From: Maribacter aquimaris
GTDB taxonomy: Bacteria > Bacteroidota > Bacteroidia > Flavobacteriales > Flavobacteriaceae
Direction of reading: 5' to 3'
Length of the DNA stretch: 64,000 nucleotides
Assembly: GCF_014596745.1 (NCBI RefSeq)
Contig: NZ_JABTCF010000001.1
Coordinates: forward strand, 62,001 to 126,000
Shown here: positions 46,217-55,914 of the stretch, piece after piece
How positions within the stretch are numbered: the first letter of the stretch is position 1
How the letters are laid out: every line of letters starts with the position of its first letter
Notes under the pieces: model-generated
Told to the model about the DNA's origin: nothing
The model's database searches: none
The model's input: only the letters and a program-made list of their open reading frames with translations
Position numbers and translations under genes: made by a program

Positions 46217-46270
46217 ATGAAGAATCAAAATACACATCATCATTTTTACACTGGCTCTCAAGCAAGGTAA
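46217..46270 (+). CDS. Histidine operon leader peptide
   Basis: A 17-codon reading frame starting MKNQNTHHHFYTGSQAR. Three consecutive His codons (46235-46243) are followed by Phe and Tyr, and the gene precedes hisG by about 100 bp. This fits a His-codon leader whose translation controls an attenuator: if the ribosome stalls on the His codons, bases 46257-46263 (CTCAAGC) stay free and can pair with GTTTGAG at 46306-46312, the 5' arm of the terminator. I know of His leaders in other phyla with more His codons; three is few, but the position and the matching antiterminator make this likely. Confidence 0.72.
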   Translation: MKNQNTHHHFYTGSQAR

Positions 46271-46298
46271 AGATGTATTGTAGTATTACAAAATATTT

Positions 46299-46333
46299 AA
46301 AACCCGTTTGAGCAATCAAACGGGTTTTATTTT
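46299..46333 (+). terminator. Attenuator terminator before hisG
   Basis: Perfect 13-bp arms AAAACCCGTTTGA (46299-46311) and TCAAACGGGTTTT (46316-46328) around the loop GCAA, then a T-run. Its 5' arm can instead pair with CTCAAGC at 46257-46263 in the leader peptide, one G-T wobble, which would open the terminator. Confidence 0.8.
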
Positions 46334-46372
46334 TAAACTCTTTTGATTTCTTGAACCTAACAAAAGAAGAAA

Positions 46373-47230
46373 ATGACAAAACTTAGAATTGCGATCCAAA
46401 AATCGGGCCGTTTGAATGAGGATTCCCTTGAGATCCTTAAAAATTGTGGAATCTCCATAGATAATGGTAAAGATCAGTTAAAGGCATCTTCACGGAATTT
46501 CCCCATGGAGGTCTTTTACCTACGTAACGGGGACATACCCCAATACCTACGTGATGGGGTAGTGGATATCGCCATAATCGGTGAAAATGTATTGATTGAA
46601 AAAGGTCAGGGTATTGACATTACCGAAAAATTGGGATTTTCAAAATGTAGGGTTTCCTTGGCAGTCCCTAAATCGATGAAGTATACTTCTGTCAAGGATT
46701 TTGAGGGCAAACGCATAGCCACTTCCTACCCCAACACGGTTATCGCTTATTTAAAGGAAAAGGGGGTCAATGCCGATCTGCATATTATCAATGGTTCTGT
46801 TGAAATAGCCCCGAATATTGGACTTGCGGATGGAATTTGCGATATCGTTTCAAGTGGCAGTACGCTTTTCAAGAACAACCTTAAAGAAGTTGAAGTAATG
46901 TTGAAGAGTGAAGCGGTTTTGGCTGTTTCACAAAAAATCACCGACGAGCGCAAGGCTATTTTAACAAAGCTGCAATTTAGAATCAAGTCGGTCTTACAGG
47001 CCCGACAGTCCAAATACGTGTTGCTGAATGCCCCGAACAACAAATTGGATGATATACTGAAATTATTGCCCGGGATGCGGAGTCCCACAGTTTTACCTTT
47101 GGCGGAAGAAGGTTGGAGTTCGGTACATACCGTAATCAATAAGGATAAGTTCTGGGAAGTTATCGATGAATTAAAGCAAGCGGGTGCCGAGGGTATTTTA
47201 GTTTGCCCTATCGAGAAAATGGTGCTTTAG
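46373..47230 (+). CDS. hisG: ATP phosphoribosyltransferase (long form)
   Basis: A 285-residue HisG, the first and feedback-controlled enzyme of histidine synthesis, joining ATP with PRPP. The length and C-terminal regulatory domain (about 215-285) are those of the long HisG form, which works without HisZ. The PRPP-binding SSGSTLFKNNLKEVE segment (about 161-175) is present. It starts about 100 bp after the leader peptide and ends 8 bp before the GNAT gene. Confidence 0.96.
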   Translation: MTKLRIAIQKSGRLNEDSLEILKNCGISIDNGKDQLKASSRNFPMEVFYLRNGDIPQYLRDGVVDIAIIGENVLIEKGQGIDITEKLGFSKCRVSLAVPKSMKYTSVKDFEGKRIATSYPNTVIAYLKEKGVNADLHIINGSVEIAPNIGLADGICDIVSSGSTLFKNNLKEVEVMLKSEAVLAVSQKITDERKAILTKLQFRIKSVLQARQSKYVLLNAPNNKLDDILKLLPGMRSPTVLPLAEEGWSSVHTVINKDKFWEVIDELKQAGAEGILVCPIEKMVL

Positions 47231-47238
47231 TTATTGGT

Positions 47239-47682
47239 ATGGAAGACAATTTAAAACTAGAATTGATTCCTTTTGACAAAATGGAATCGATTCTACCCTT
47301 GGTTTATAAGCTGAATCAAGGTAAGTTTTCCGAAGCTTTGCTCAAAAGTCGCCTACAGCCGATGTTGGGTATGGGAAGTTACCAATGCATAGGTGTTTAT
47401 GACAGTGACATATTGATCGCATGTTGCGGATTCTGGGTCCTGAATAAATTGTACAATGGCAAACATATTGAGCCTGATAATGTTTATGTAGAGGAATCAT
47501 ATCGAAGTAAAGGGATTGGTGAACTGATGATGTCATGGCTTTTTGAATATGCGAAAAGTATTGATTGTACGACCGTAGAGGTTAATTGCTATGTACACAA
47601 CGAAAAAGGAAAAAAGTTTTGGCAAGGTCATGGTTTTGAACCATTAGGATACCATATGATTAAAAAAATTGAGGAACGTTAA
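47239..47682 (+). CDS. GNAT acetyltransferase inside the his operon
   Basis: A 147-residue GNAT protein. The start is taken at ATG 47239, just after hisG; an earlier in-frame ATG lies inside hisG. The acetyl-CoA motif V[RQ]xGxG is present as YRSKGIGELMM (about 88-98), and DNVYVEES and EVNCYVHNEKGKKFW match motifs A and B. The substrate is unknown. It sits between hisG and hisD with no space for a separate promoter (gaps of 8 bp and 1 bp), so it is co-expressed with histidine synthesis genes. Confidence 0.85.
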   Translation: MEDNLKLELIPFDKMESILPLVYKLNQGKFSEALLKSRLQPMLGMGSYQCIGVYDSDILIACCGFWVLNKLYNGKHIEPDNVYVEESYRSKGIGELMMSWLFEYAKSIDCTTVEVNCYVHNEKGKKFWQGHGFEPLGYHMIKKIEER

Positions 47683-47683
47683 C

Positions 47684-48970
47684 ATGAAAAAGATTTACAA
47701 TCCCAAAAGATCGGAATGGAGCACTGTATTAAAGCGTCCTACACAGACCGTAGCCGATATTGAACAAACCGTTGAGGCCATTTTTAAAGAGGTACAGAAC
47801 GATGGAGATACCATCTTAAAAAAGTATACCGAAAAGTTTGATGGGGTTATTATAGATGGGTTTCTGGTTTCTGAACAGGAAATCGAGGAGGCTAAAGCAT
47901 TGGTTTCCCAAGAATTGAAAGAGGCTATATTGTCAGCAAAGAACAATATCGAAGTATTCCATAAAGCCCAAAAAACGGATAGGGTAGCGGTAGAAACTGC
48001 AAATGGGGTACAATGTTGGCAGGAAAAACGACCTATACAAAAAGTTGGACTATACATTCCCGGTGGTACCGCGCCCTTGTTTTCCACTATTCTAATGCTT
48101 GCCGTACCCGCTACTATTGCAGGTTGCGAGGAATTGGTGTTGTGCTCCCCTCCTAATAAGGAAGGAAAGATCCACCCGGCTATCTTGTTTACGGCCAACT
48201 TATGTGGGGTAACCAAAATATTCAAGGTAGGCGGCATACAGGCAATCGCTTCGATGACTTTTGGTACTGAAAGCATTCCGCAAGTCTATAAAATCTTTGG
48301 CCCCGGTAATCAATTCGTCACTGTCGCCAAACAAATTGCGACCAAATATGGGATTGCTATCGATATGCCGGCAGGTCCCAGTGAGCTTTTGGTCCTTGCC
48401 GATGATTCGGCAAACCCTGCCTTTGTGGCCTCCGATTTATTAAGTCAGGCCGAGCATGGTGTCGATAGTCAAGTAATTTTGGTGTCGACTTCCAAAGAAA
48501 TAATCGCGGCAGTTGAAATTGAAGTTGAAAAACAACTTCAGGAATTACCACGAAAAGAAATTGCCGAAAAGGCCATCGCCAACAGCAAATTGATTTATGT
48601 AGAGGATGATGCCACCGCCAACGACCTGATTAACGAATATGGTCCAGAACATTTTATCGTTTGTGTGACGAATGAGGATTACTTCATCGATAACATTAAA
48701 AATGCAGGTTCGGTATTTATCGGCGATTACACCCCCGAAAGTGCAGGCGATTACGCCTCTGGAACGAATCACACCCTACCTACCAATGGCTACGCCAAAC
48801 AGTATAGTGGCGTAAACCTGGATAGCTTTATGAAAAGTATGACCTTCCAGAAAATATCGAGAGAGGGTATAGTGGAAATTGGAAAGACCATCGAGGTAAT
48901 GGCAGAAGCGGAAGGTTTATATGCCCATAAAAATGCGGTAACACTTCGATTACAAAGTCTAAAGGATTGA
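47684..48970 (+). CDS. hisD: Histidinol dehydrogenase
   Basis: A 428-residue HisD that carries out the last two oxidations from histidinol to histidine with NAD and zinc. The start is placed at MKKIYNPKRSEW. The motifs GGTAPLFSTILMLAVPA, MPAGPSELLVLAD and AGDYASGTNHTLPTNG (the latter with Zn/active-site His) are intact, and the C-terminus has the expected helices. It is directly after the GNAT gene and 42 bp before hisC. Confidence 0.96.
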   Translation: MKKIYNPKRSEWSTVLKRPTQTVADIEQTVEAIFKEVQNDGDTILKKYTEKFDGVIIDGFLVSEQEIEEAKALVSQELKEAILSAKNNIEVFHKAQKTDRVAVETANGVQCWQEKRPIQKVGLYIPGGTAPLFSTILMLAVPATIAGCEELVLCSPPNKEGKIHPAILFTANLCGVTKIFKVGGIQAIASMTFGTESIPQVYKIFGPGNQFVTVAKQIATKYGIAIDMPAGPSELLVLADDSANPAFVASDLLSQAEHGVDSQVILVSTSKEIIAAVEIEVEKQLQELPRKEIAEKAIANSKLIYVEDDATANDLINEYGPEHFIVCVTNEDYFIDNIKNAGSVFIGDYTPESAGDYASGTNHTLPTNGYAKQYSGVNLDSFMKSMTFQKISREGIVEIGKTIEVMAEAEGLYAHKNAVTLRLQSLKD

Positions 48971-49012
48971 TAATAGTACGAAAGGCCAAAATACGATTGA
49001 AAGAATAAAGAA

Positions 49013-50059
49013 ATGTCAGAATTCAATTTAAATAATAGTATTCGGGAGAATATAAAAGGATTACAACCGTATTCATCGGCAAGGGATGAATATGTTTCCG
49101 ATGGTACGGAGATGGTTTTCTTGGACGCCAATGAGAATCCGTTCGAGAATGGTGTAAATAGATATCCCGATCCTCAACAACGTAACCTTAAAGCGGTATT
49201 GGCGGAACAAAAAGGAGTCAATGCCAATAACATACTTTTGGGAAATGGGAGCGATGAAGTATTGGATTTGATATTCAGGGCCTTTTGTGAACCGAAGGTC
49301 GACAATATTATTTCCCTTCCTCCTACGTATGGCATGTACAAGGTTTTATCGGGTATCAATGCCGTGGAAAATCGTGAGGTACTCCTGACCAAGGATTTCC
49401 AATTGGATACGAAAGGCATTTTAAACGCCGTAGATGGGAATAGTAAGATCATTTTCATTTGTTCCCCCAATAATCCTACCGGAAATAGCATTGACGAAAG
49501 TGACATCTTGTACCTTTTGAATAATTTTGATGGATTAGTGGTCATTGATGAGGCATATATCGATTTCTCGGATAAGGATAGCTGGTTGAAACGCTTGGAT
49601 GGATTTCCAAATCTAATTGTTACCCAAACCTTATCCAAAGCCTATGGGTTGGCAGGTATTCGATTGGGATTGTGTTTCGCATCAGCACAAATAACAGCCG
49701 TTTTGAACACCATAAAACCACCGTACAATGTGAACGAACTAACCCAAAAGCGGGCGTTGGAGCAAGTTTTAAAAACCGAGGTTTTACACGTTGAGGTTGG
49801 TCAGATATTAGCAGAAAAGGAACGTTTGTTGAAAGTATTGCATGAAGTGTCCTATATAAAAACGATTTATCCCTCAGATGCTAATTTTATACTTGTTGAA
49901 GTAGACGATGCCAACGAAAAGTATAGGCAGCTACTGAAAAAAGGTGTAGTGGTTCGAAATAGGACAACACAGCCCCTATGCGCGAACACACTGCGGTTCA
50001 CCATTGGCACCAAGATGGAAAACGAAAAATTGATCACCGCTTTAAAGGAAATAGCATAA
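49013..50059 (+). CDS. hisC: Histidinol-phosphate aminotransferase
   Basis: A 348-residue PLP enzyme converting imidazole-acetol phosphate and glutamate to histidinol phosphate. The conserved [11 protein letters not shown] starts near 33, [11 protein letters not shown] at about 149-159, and the PLP lysine lies in [16 protein letters not shown] (about 203-218). The C-terminal [13 protein letters not shown] is typical. It is followed by hisB with 1 bp between. Confidence 0.95.
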   Translation: MSEFNLNNSIRENIKGLQPYSSARDEYVSDGTEMVFLDANENPFENGVNRYPDPQQRNLKAVLAEQKGVNANNILLGNGSDEVLDLIFRAFCEPKVDNIISLPPTYGMYKVLSGINAVENREVLLTKDFQLDTKGILNAVDGNSKIIFICSPNNPTGNSIDESDILYLLNNFDGLVVIDEAYIDFSDKDSWLKRLDGFPNLIVTQTLSKAYGLAGIRLGLCFASAQITAVLNTIKPPYNVNELTQKRALEQVLKTEVLHVEVGQILAEKERLLKVLHEVSYIKTIYPSDANFILVEVDDANEKYRQLLKKGVVVRNRTTQPLCANTLRFTIGTKMENEKLITALKEIA

Positions 50060-50060
50060 C

Positions 50061-51194
50061 ATGAAAAAAGTTTTATTTATAGATCGGGATGGCACTATCA
50101 TCAAAGAAACTGTCGATGAACAGATCGATGCGTTCGAGAAAATGATCTTCTATCCGAAAGCCTTTACTTTCTTAGGTAAAATTGCCAAGGAATTGGATTA
50201 TGAACTGGTCATGATAACCAATCAAGATGGGTTGGGAACCGATGTTTTTCCTGAAGAAACATTTTGGCCCGTACATAACTTCATCCTTAAATCATTTGAG
50301 AATGAAGGAGTGGTTTTTGACAAGGTCTTTCTTGACCGTACGTTTCCCCATGAGAATGCCAATACCCGAAAACCGGGAACGGGGTTGTTAACGGAATATT
50401 TTTCAGAGGAATACGATTTGGCCAACTCTTTTGTAATCGGAGATCGGTTAACCGATATGGAACTGGCTAAAAACCTGGGTTCCAAAGGAATATTTATCAA
50501 TGACAACACCAATTTGGGTACTGATGAGATTTCGGTGAAAAGGGAGGAATTGGATAGCGTGATCGCGTTGGAGAACAATGATTGGGAAAAGATATACGAG
50601 TTTCTCAAGCTGAATGATCGCACTGCTGAAATTACACGGAAGACCAACGAAACCGATATTTATATCAAATTAAACCTCGATGGTACTGGAAAAAGTAACA
50701 TTGACACAGGTCTTTCTTTTTTTGACCATATGTTGGATCAATTGGCAAGACATGGTCAAATGGATTTGGATATCAAGGTGAAAGGTGACCTTGAGGTAGA
50801 TGAACACCATACCATAGAGGATACTTCCATAGCATTGGGAGAGGTATTCCATAAAGCACTAGGGAACAAATTGGGCATTGAACGATATGGCTTCTGTTTA
50901 CCTATGGACGATTGTTTGGCGCAGGTCGCCATAGATTTTGGAGGACGCAACTGGTTGGTTTGGGACGCTGATTTTCAACGGGAAATGATCGGAAAAATGC
51001 CTACCGAAATGTTTTATCACTTTTTTAAATCATTTACCGATGGTGCTAAGGCCAACCTGAATATAAAAGCTGAAGGTAAAAATGAGCACCATAAGATTGA
51101 AGCTATTTTCAAGGCCTTTGCCAAGGCCATCAAAATGGCGGTAAAACGGGATGTAGAGAAGATGGTTTTACCTTCGACTAAAGGTGTTTTATAA
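50061..51194 (+). CDS. hisB: Bifunctional histidinol-phosphatase / imidazoleglycerol-phosphate dehydratase
   Basis: A 377-residue fused HisB. The N-terminal HAD phosphatase begins FIDRDGTII with nucleophile Asp8 and Asp10, and has a Zn-type loop. The C-terminal dehydratase (about 180-377) carries the His/Glu metal motifs [14 protein letters not shown] and [17 protein letters not shown]. Gene fusion is common in this phylum and in Gammaproteobacteria. About 120 bp separate it from hisH. Confidence 0.96.
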   Translation: MKKVLFIDRDGTIIKETVDEQIDAFEKMIFYPKAFTFLGKIAKELDYELVMITNQDGLGTDVFPEETFWPVHNFILKSFENEGVVFDKVFLDRTFPHENANTRKPGTGLLTEYFSEEYDLANSFVIGDRLTDMELAKNLGSKGIFINDNTNLGTDEISVKREELDSVIALENNDWEKIYEFLKLNDRTAEITRKTNETDIYIKLNLDGTGKSNIDTGLSFFDHMLDQLARHGQMDLDIKVKGDLEVDEHHTIEDTSIALGEVFHKALGNKLGIERYGFCLPMDDCLAQVAIDFGGRNWLVWDADFQREMIGKMPTEMFYHFFKSFTDGAKANLNIKAEGKNEHHKIEAIFKAFAKAIKMAVKRDVEKMVLPSTKGVL

Positions 51195-51314
51195 AGTACT
51201 AGGCACAGGCTTAGATGTGCAAAGAGATAAAACAGGAAAAGAAAATAAGATGATCATTACATATAAAGAACAACCAACCTTGTACTTCGTTCCTTTAACT
51301 TTTTACTTTAATCT

Positions 51315-51896
51315 ATGAGAATTGTAATAATTAATTATGGAGCAGGGAATATTCAAAGCATCAAATTCGCTTTTAAACGATTGGGATATGATGCCCTATT
51401 GACCGATGATGTCGAGGAAATAAAAAATGCCGATAAGGTTATATTCCCAGGGGTAGGAGAGGCCAGTAGTGCCATGAAAATGCTTAGGCAAAGCGGATTG
51501 GATACCTTGATTCCACAACTGAAACAACCCGTGTTGGGTATTTGTCTCGGCATGCAACTTATGTGCAATAGTTCAGAGGAGGGAGACACCAAGGGGTTGG
51601 GGATTTTTGATTGTGATGTGGTCCGTTTTTCAAATAAAGTCAAAGTACCGCAAATCGGTTGGAATGCCATTACAGCATTGAAAACAAATCTGTTTAAGGA
51701 TATTGTCAAAACAGAATATATTTACATGGTCCACAGCTATTACGCCCCTTTGTGTAAAGAAACCATAGCTACCGCCGAATATGGAATTCCGTATAGTGCC
51801 GCATTGGCCAAGGACAATTTTTATGGGGTACAGTTCCATCCCGAAAAGAGTAGCACCGTGGGGGAACAGATATTAAAGAACTTTTTACAATTATAA
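51315..51896 (+). CDS. hisH: Imidazole glycerol phosphate synthase glutaminase subunit
   Basis: A 193-residue class I glutamine amidotransferase that supplies ammonia to HisF. The nucleophile Cys77 is in [11 protein letters not shown], and the catalytic His and Glu lie in GVQFHPEKS near residues 177-185. HisH and HisF form the synthase heterodimer. It follows a 120-bp gap after hisB with no clear promoter or terminator in it, and abuts hisA by 1 bp. Confidence 0.95.
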   Translation: MRIVIINYGAGNIQSIKFAFKRLGYDALLTDDVEEIKNADKVIFPGVGEASSAMKMLRQSGLDTLIPQLKQPVLGICLGMQLMCNSSEEGDTKGLGIFDCDVVRFSNKVKVPQIGWNAITALKTNLFKDIVKTEYIYMVHSYYAPLCKETIATAEYGIPYSAALAKDNFYGVQFHPEKSSTVGEQILKNFLQL

Positions 51897-51897
51897 T

Positions 51898-52623
51898 ATG
51901 CGTATAATCCCGGCTATTGATATCATCGATGGTAAATGTGTAAGACTTTCCAAAGGAGACTACAGCACAAAAAAAATATACAACGAAAATCCGTTGGAGA
52001 TTGCCAAGGAATTTGAATCCCATGGAATAAAACACCTGCATTTGGTCGATTTGGACGGAGCTAAATCACATCAGATCATCAATCATAAGGTTTTGGAGCA
52101 GATTGCGGTCAAAACCAAATTGAAAATTGATTTTGGGGGTGGATTAAAGCGGGATGAGGATTTGAAAATTGCCTTTGAAAGTGGTGCCAATCAAGTTACA
52201 GGCGGTAGTATTGCGGTTAAGGACAAGGAAACTTTTTTGAATTGGCTAGAACGTTATGGTCCCGACAAAATAATATTAGGTGCAGATGCCATGAATGAAA
52301 AAGTAGCGGTTTCAGGTTGGTTAGAGGAGTCAAAGGAAAACTTGGTGCCCTTTATCCAATCGTATCAAAAAAGGGGTATTACCTATGTTATATGCACCGA
52401 TATTAGTAAAGATGGTATGTTGGAAGGCCCTTCATTTGAATTGTACCAAAAAATATTGGAAGAGGTTCCCGACCTTAAGTTGATCGCCTCGGGAGGCATA
52501 TCGACGTTTGATGAGCTTCCAAAGTTGGCAGAACTGGGTTGTGAGGGGACAATTATAGGAAAGGCGATTTACGAGAATAGGATAAGCCTCAAACAATTGG
52601 AGACTTTCATCCTATCGTCCTGA
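51898..52623 (+). CDS. hisA: ProFAR isomerase (HisA)
   Basis: A 241-residue TIM-barrel that isomerises the 5-aminoimidazole ribonucleotide intermediate in histidine synthesis. It starts [16 protein letters not shown] with catalytic Asp8, and phosphate-binding [11 protein letters not shown] and [11 protein letters not shown] with the second Asp (near 177) are intact. A 72-bp gap follows before hisF. Confidence 0.95.
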   Translation: MRIIPAIDIIDGKCVRLSKGDYSTKKIYNENPLEIAKEFESHGIKHLHLVDLDGAKSHQIINHKVLEQIAVKTKLKIDFGGGLKRDEDLKIAFESGANQVTGGSIAVKDKETFLNWLERYGPDKIILGADAMNEKVAVSGWLEESKENLVPFIQSYQKRGITYVICTDISKDGMLEGPSFELYQKILEEVPDLKLIASGGISTFDELPKLAELGCEGTIIGKAIYENRISLKQLETFILSS

Positions 52624-52697
52624 TCGCCACATAAAGCATCAGTGTAAATGGAAAACCAAACACCATCGGATTAATAATTACAAAATATCAATAAGAA

Positions 52698-53453
52698 GTG
52701 CTTACAAAAAGAATCATACCTTGTTTGGATATTAAAAATGGCAGAACGGTCAAAGGCATTAATTTCGTTGATCTTCGCGATGCGGGGGACCCCGTGGAAC
52801 TCGCTGAGATCTATGCCCGTGAAGGTGCCGACGAATTGGTGTTTTTAGATATATCGGCCACTGAGGAGAAACGAAGGACATTGGCCGATTTGGTATACCA
52901 CGTGGCTGAAAAAGTAAATATCCCATTTACGGTCGGTGGAGGCATCTCTTCGGTAGAGGATGTTGATGTCTTACTCCATAACGGAGCCGATAAGGTTTCG
53001 ATTAATTCTTCAGCTGTAAAGAATCCACAATTGATCAATGACTTGGTAGCTAAGTTCGGCTCACAATGTATTGTTGTGGCCATAGATGCCAAGGTTATTG
53101 ATGGCGAATGGATCGTGCATTTGGTAGGAGGGAAGGTACCTACGGAAATCAAACTCTTTGACTGGGCCAAGGAAGTCGAGGAACGTGGTGCCGGTGAAAT
53201 CCTTTTTACCTCAATGAACCACGATGGGACCAAAAATGGGTTTGCCAATGAGGCCTTGGCCAAATTGTCATCGGAATTGAATATTCCGATTATTGCCTCC
53301 GGTGGTGCAGGCAACATGCAACATTTTACAGATACCTTTATCAAAGGAAAAGCGGATGCAGCCCTGGCCGCAAGTGTTTTTCATTTTAAGGAAATAGAAA
53401 TAAACGATTTAAAAAAGGAACTCCGATCAAAAGGGATTCCTGTACGATTATAA
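52698..53453 (+). CDS. hisF: Imidazole glycerol phosphate synthase cyclase subunit
   Basis: A 251-residue TIM-barrel that closes the imidazole ring using ammonia from HisH. It starts with GTG: the product [20 protein letters not shown] matches the usual HisF start, including catalytic Asp11. The second phosphate motif and catalytic Asp sit in [15 protein letters not shown] (about 173-187). It is 50 bp before hisIE at the chosen start. Confidence 0.95.
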   Translation: MLTKRIIPCLDIKNGRTVKGINFVDLRDAGDPVELAEIYAREGADELVFLDISATEEKRRTLADLVYHVAEKVNIPFTVGGGISSVEDVDVLLHNGADKVSINSSAVKNPQLINDLVAKFGSQCIVVAIDAKVIDGEWIVHLVGGKVPTEIKLFDWAKEVEERGAGEILFTSMNHDGTKNGFANEALAKLSSELNIPIIASGGAGNMQHFTDTFIKGKADAALAASVFHFKEIEINDLKKELRSKGIPVRL

Positions 53454-53504
53454 AAACCATGTTCTTGGATATTTAAGATGTTCAAGGCGTTTAAAACATA
53501 TAAA

Positions 53505-54101
53505 ATGGATATTGATTTCAATAAAAACAGTGACGGACTCGTTCCGGCCATCATTCAAGATGCAACAACTAAAAACGTTTTAATGTTGGGGTATATGAAC
53601 CAAGAGGCGTATCAAAAGACCCTGGATACCAAAAAGGTGACTTTTTATAGTAGAACCAAAAAGCGTTTATGGACAAAAGGGGAGGAAAGTGGCAACTTCC
53701 TGAATTTGGTGGAGGTTAAGAACGATTGCGACCAAGATACCTTATTGGTTCGCGTAAATCCTGTTGGACCTACCTGCCATAAAGGAAGTGATACCTGTTG
53801 GAATGAAGATAACAAACAGGAATTCGGCTTTTTGTCCGAATTGGAAGCGGTTATTGCACAACGCAGAAAAGCGGCCGATGGCAGTAAATCCTATGTAGCT
53901 TCATTGTTCGAAAAAGGCATCAATAAAATTGCACAAAAGGTAGGGGAGGAAGCTGTTGAGGTGGTCATAGAGGCCAAAGATGACAATGATGATCTGTTCT
54001 TGAATGAAAGTGCTGATCTTCTATTTCACTATTTAATACTGTTACAAGCTAAAGGGTATGCCCTTAATGACATTGTAGAGGTTTTAAAGGGAAGGCACTA
54101 A
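53505..54101 (+). CDS. hisIE: Bifunctional phosphoribosyl-AMP cyclohydrolase / phosphoribosyl-ATP pyrophosphatase
   Basis: A 198-residue fused HisIE. The start is placed at MDIDFNKNSDG. The HisI half (about 1-105) has WTKGEESGNFL and the zinc motif CDQDTL plus CHKGSDTCW. The HisE half (about 110-198) has the metal/phosphate-binding KVGEEAVEVVIEAKDDNDD. It ends the operon, 42 bp before a convergent gene with no clear terminator between. Confidence 0.95.
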   Translation: MDIDFNKNSDGLVPAIIQDATTKNVLMLGYMNQEAYQKTLDTKKVTFYSRTKKRLWTKGEESGNFLNLVEVKNDCDQDTLLVRVNPVGPTCHKGSDTCWNEDNKQEFGFLSELEAVIAQRRKAADGSKSYVASLFEKGINKIAQKVGEEAVEVVIEAKDDNDDLFLNESADLLFHYLILLQAKGYALNDIVEVLKGRH

Positions 54102-54142
54102 AACTTCCTTCAATATTGTATTTGTACAAGTAAGGGATCTTA

Positions 54143-54517
54143 TTATTCATGAGATTCAGCCCATAGGTCAAGAATAGTAATCAACTCTTGGGTATTTAGG
54201 TATACCTTTTTACTATAATAACGTCCACGGGGCCAATCTACCGGATCGGCTGCTTTTTTGGCATCCATGGTAATATCCAGGATAAGCTCTGTGGCATTCT
54301 CACAGTCACACTCTTTCATACCATCGGCAATTTTCTTGTAGGCTTCCAAAGTTTTCCCGGAGTAATAAACCTGATGATCAAAATTGTGGGCCTTTAAGGC
54401 CTTTTTGGAATGGGACAGGGCATACGTTGCCCTACTGTAAACCGCTGAACAATCGTCATCAATGGTGCCAGGAAGAATAGACACTAGAAAAAGGAATAAT
54501 AGAATTAATTTGTTCAT
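54143..54517 (-). CDS. Small exported protein of unknown function
   Basis: A 124-residue protein with a signal peptide (1-16 or so, ending LPGT). The mature part contains three Cys: one in DDDCSAVY (about 22) and two in KECDCENATE (about 70-72). Conserved-looking WPRGRYYSKK (about 98-107) follows, then ITILDLWAESHE. The content suggests a small helical periplasmic protein; no family is recognised. Confidence 0.7.
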   Translation of the reverse strand: MNKLILLFLFLVSILPGTIDDDCSAVYSRATYALSHSKKALKAHNFDHQVYYSGKTLEAYKKIADGMKECDCENATELILDITMDAKKAADPVDWPRGRYYSKKVYLNTQELITILDLWAESHE

Positions 54518-54718
54518 AGGTACTTAAGTTTTGGATCAACTTTTAGTTGAACGTTATAATCAAGTTGATATTGTAGGAAATAACTTATATTTTAAGATAC
54601 TTACCCTTATTCATATTCCTTCTTAACCTACCTCGAAGAGACCCTTCCAAAATAGTTACCTACGTTAAGTTTTTCTAAAAACGATTTAGCTTCATATTTA
54701 ATACCTTAATTTTATGAT

Positions 54719-55867
54719 ATGGCTATGAATTTGAGAAAAGGATTTCGTTTTACTACCTACGATGCTCCTGAGCAATCCCCTTTTGATAAACTCTTCGAGA
54801 TTTTTCAAGAGTTGATTACACATACTTCCGGTGATGTGGATGAGGCATTGGATTGGTTACGGGAATTGGATAAGGAATATGGGCTTACCGATGAGAACTA
54901 TACCATTGATGATTTTATCGAGGACCTAAAGGCTAAAGGATTCTTAAGGGAAGAATTCGAGGATGGTGGTGGCGATGGGGAAGGCGAGGAAGGAACCCCG
55001 GGAAATCTAGCGATTACCGCCAAAATGGAACGTATTATCAGGCAACATGCCTTAGATCAAATTTTCGGAAAATTAAAACGCAAAGGTTCCGGTAACCATA
55101 GAACGAACAAAGCAGGACAGGGCGACGAGCATACGGGTGACTTTAGGGAATATAGATATGGAGACGGATTAGAGCATATTTCAATGACCGAAAGTCTTAA
55201 AAATGCGCAAATCAATAATGGCGTTGGTGACTTCTCATTGACTGAAGATGATTTGGTTGTTGAAGATACCCACTTCAAGGCCCAAATGAGTACGGTTTTA
55301 ATGATCGACATTAGCCATAGTATGATTCTCTATGGTGAAGACCGAATTACCCCTGCGAAAAAGGTAGCGATGGCATTGGCCGAATTGATTACCACGAGAT
55401 ATCCCAAAGACACATTGGATATACTGGTTTTTGGAAATGATGCTTGGCCCATATCCATAAAGGAACTCCCGTATTTAAAAGTAGGTCCATACCATACCAA
55501 TACCGTAGCAGGGTTACAATTGGCGATGGACATACTGAGGCGAAAGCGAAATACCAACAAACAGATTTTCATGATTACTGATGGTAAACCCAGTTGCCTG
55601 AGGCTACCCGATGGTACGTATTATAAAAACAGCGTAGGTCTCGATGATCATATTGTGGAGAAATGCTATAATATGGCCAGTCATGCCCGAAAACTGCATA
55701 TACCCATAACTACCTTTATGATTGCCCAAGACCCTTATCTTAAGCAATTTATAAGACATTTTACCGAAGCCAATAAAGGCAAGGCCTTCTTTACGGGGTT
55801 GACCGGTCTGGGAGAAATGATCTTTGAGGATTATGAGGCAAACAGAAGAAAAAGATTAAAAGGTTAA
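54719..55867 (+). CDS. VWA-domain protein, predicted partner of the AAA+ ATPase
   Basis: A 382-residue cytoplasmic protein. An N-terminal helical region (about 1-80) is followed by a Gly/Asp/Glu linker, and the VWA domain lies in the second half with the MIDAS motif MIDISHS (Asp197, Ser199, Ser201). The closing YEANRRKRLKG is basic. The pair VWA plus AAA+ resembles BchD/BchI of Mg-chelatase and the MoxR-CoxE type pairs, though it need not work on tetrapyrroles. It is 48 bp before the AAA+ gene. Confidence 0.82.
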   Translation: MAMNLRKGFRFTTYDAPEQSPFDKLFEIFQELITHTSGDVDEALDWLRELDKEYGLTDENYTIDDFIEDLKAKGFLREEFEDGGGDGEGEEGTPGNLAITAKMERIIRQHALDQIFGKLKRKGSGNHRTNKAGQGDEHTGDFREYRYGDGLEHISMTESLKNAQINNGVGDFSLTEDDLVVEDTHFKAQMSTVLMIDISHSMILYGEDRITPAKKVAMALAELITTRYPKDTLDILVFGNDAWPISIKELPYLKVGPYHTNTVAGLQLAMDILRRKRNTNKQIFMITDGKPSCLRLPDGTYYKNSVGLDDHIVEKCYNMASHARKLHIPITTFMIAQDPYLKQFIRHFTEANKGKAFFTGLTGLGEMIFEDYEANRRKRLKG

Positions 55868-55914
55868 AATACTAATTTACCATTCCTGTGGTAACAGGAA
55901 TCACAAAAAAGCAT

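Noticed and set aside
47695-48276. Open frame of 193 codons on the minus strand inside hisD
   Set aside because: It overlaps the hisD coding region fully and shows no recognisable domain; hisD is unambiguous.
51195-51314. Possible extra small gene or regulator between hisB and hisH
   Set aside because: Only a 12-codon open frame without ribosome binding context is seen, so the gap is left unassigned.
52811-53344. Minus-strand open frame of 177 codons inside hisF
   Set aside because: Antisense shadow of the hisF gene, with no independent promoter or domain.
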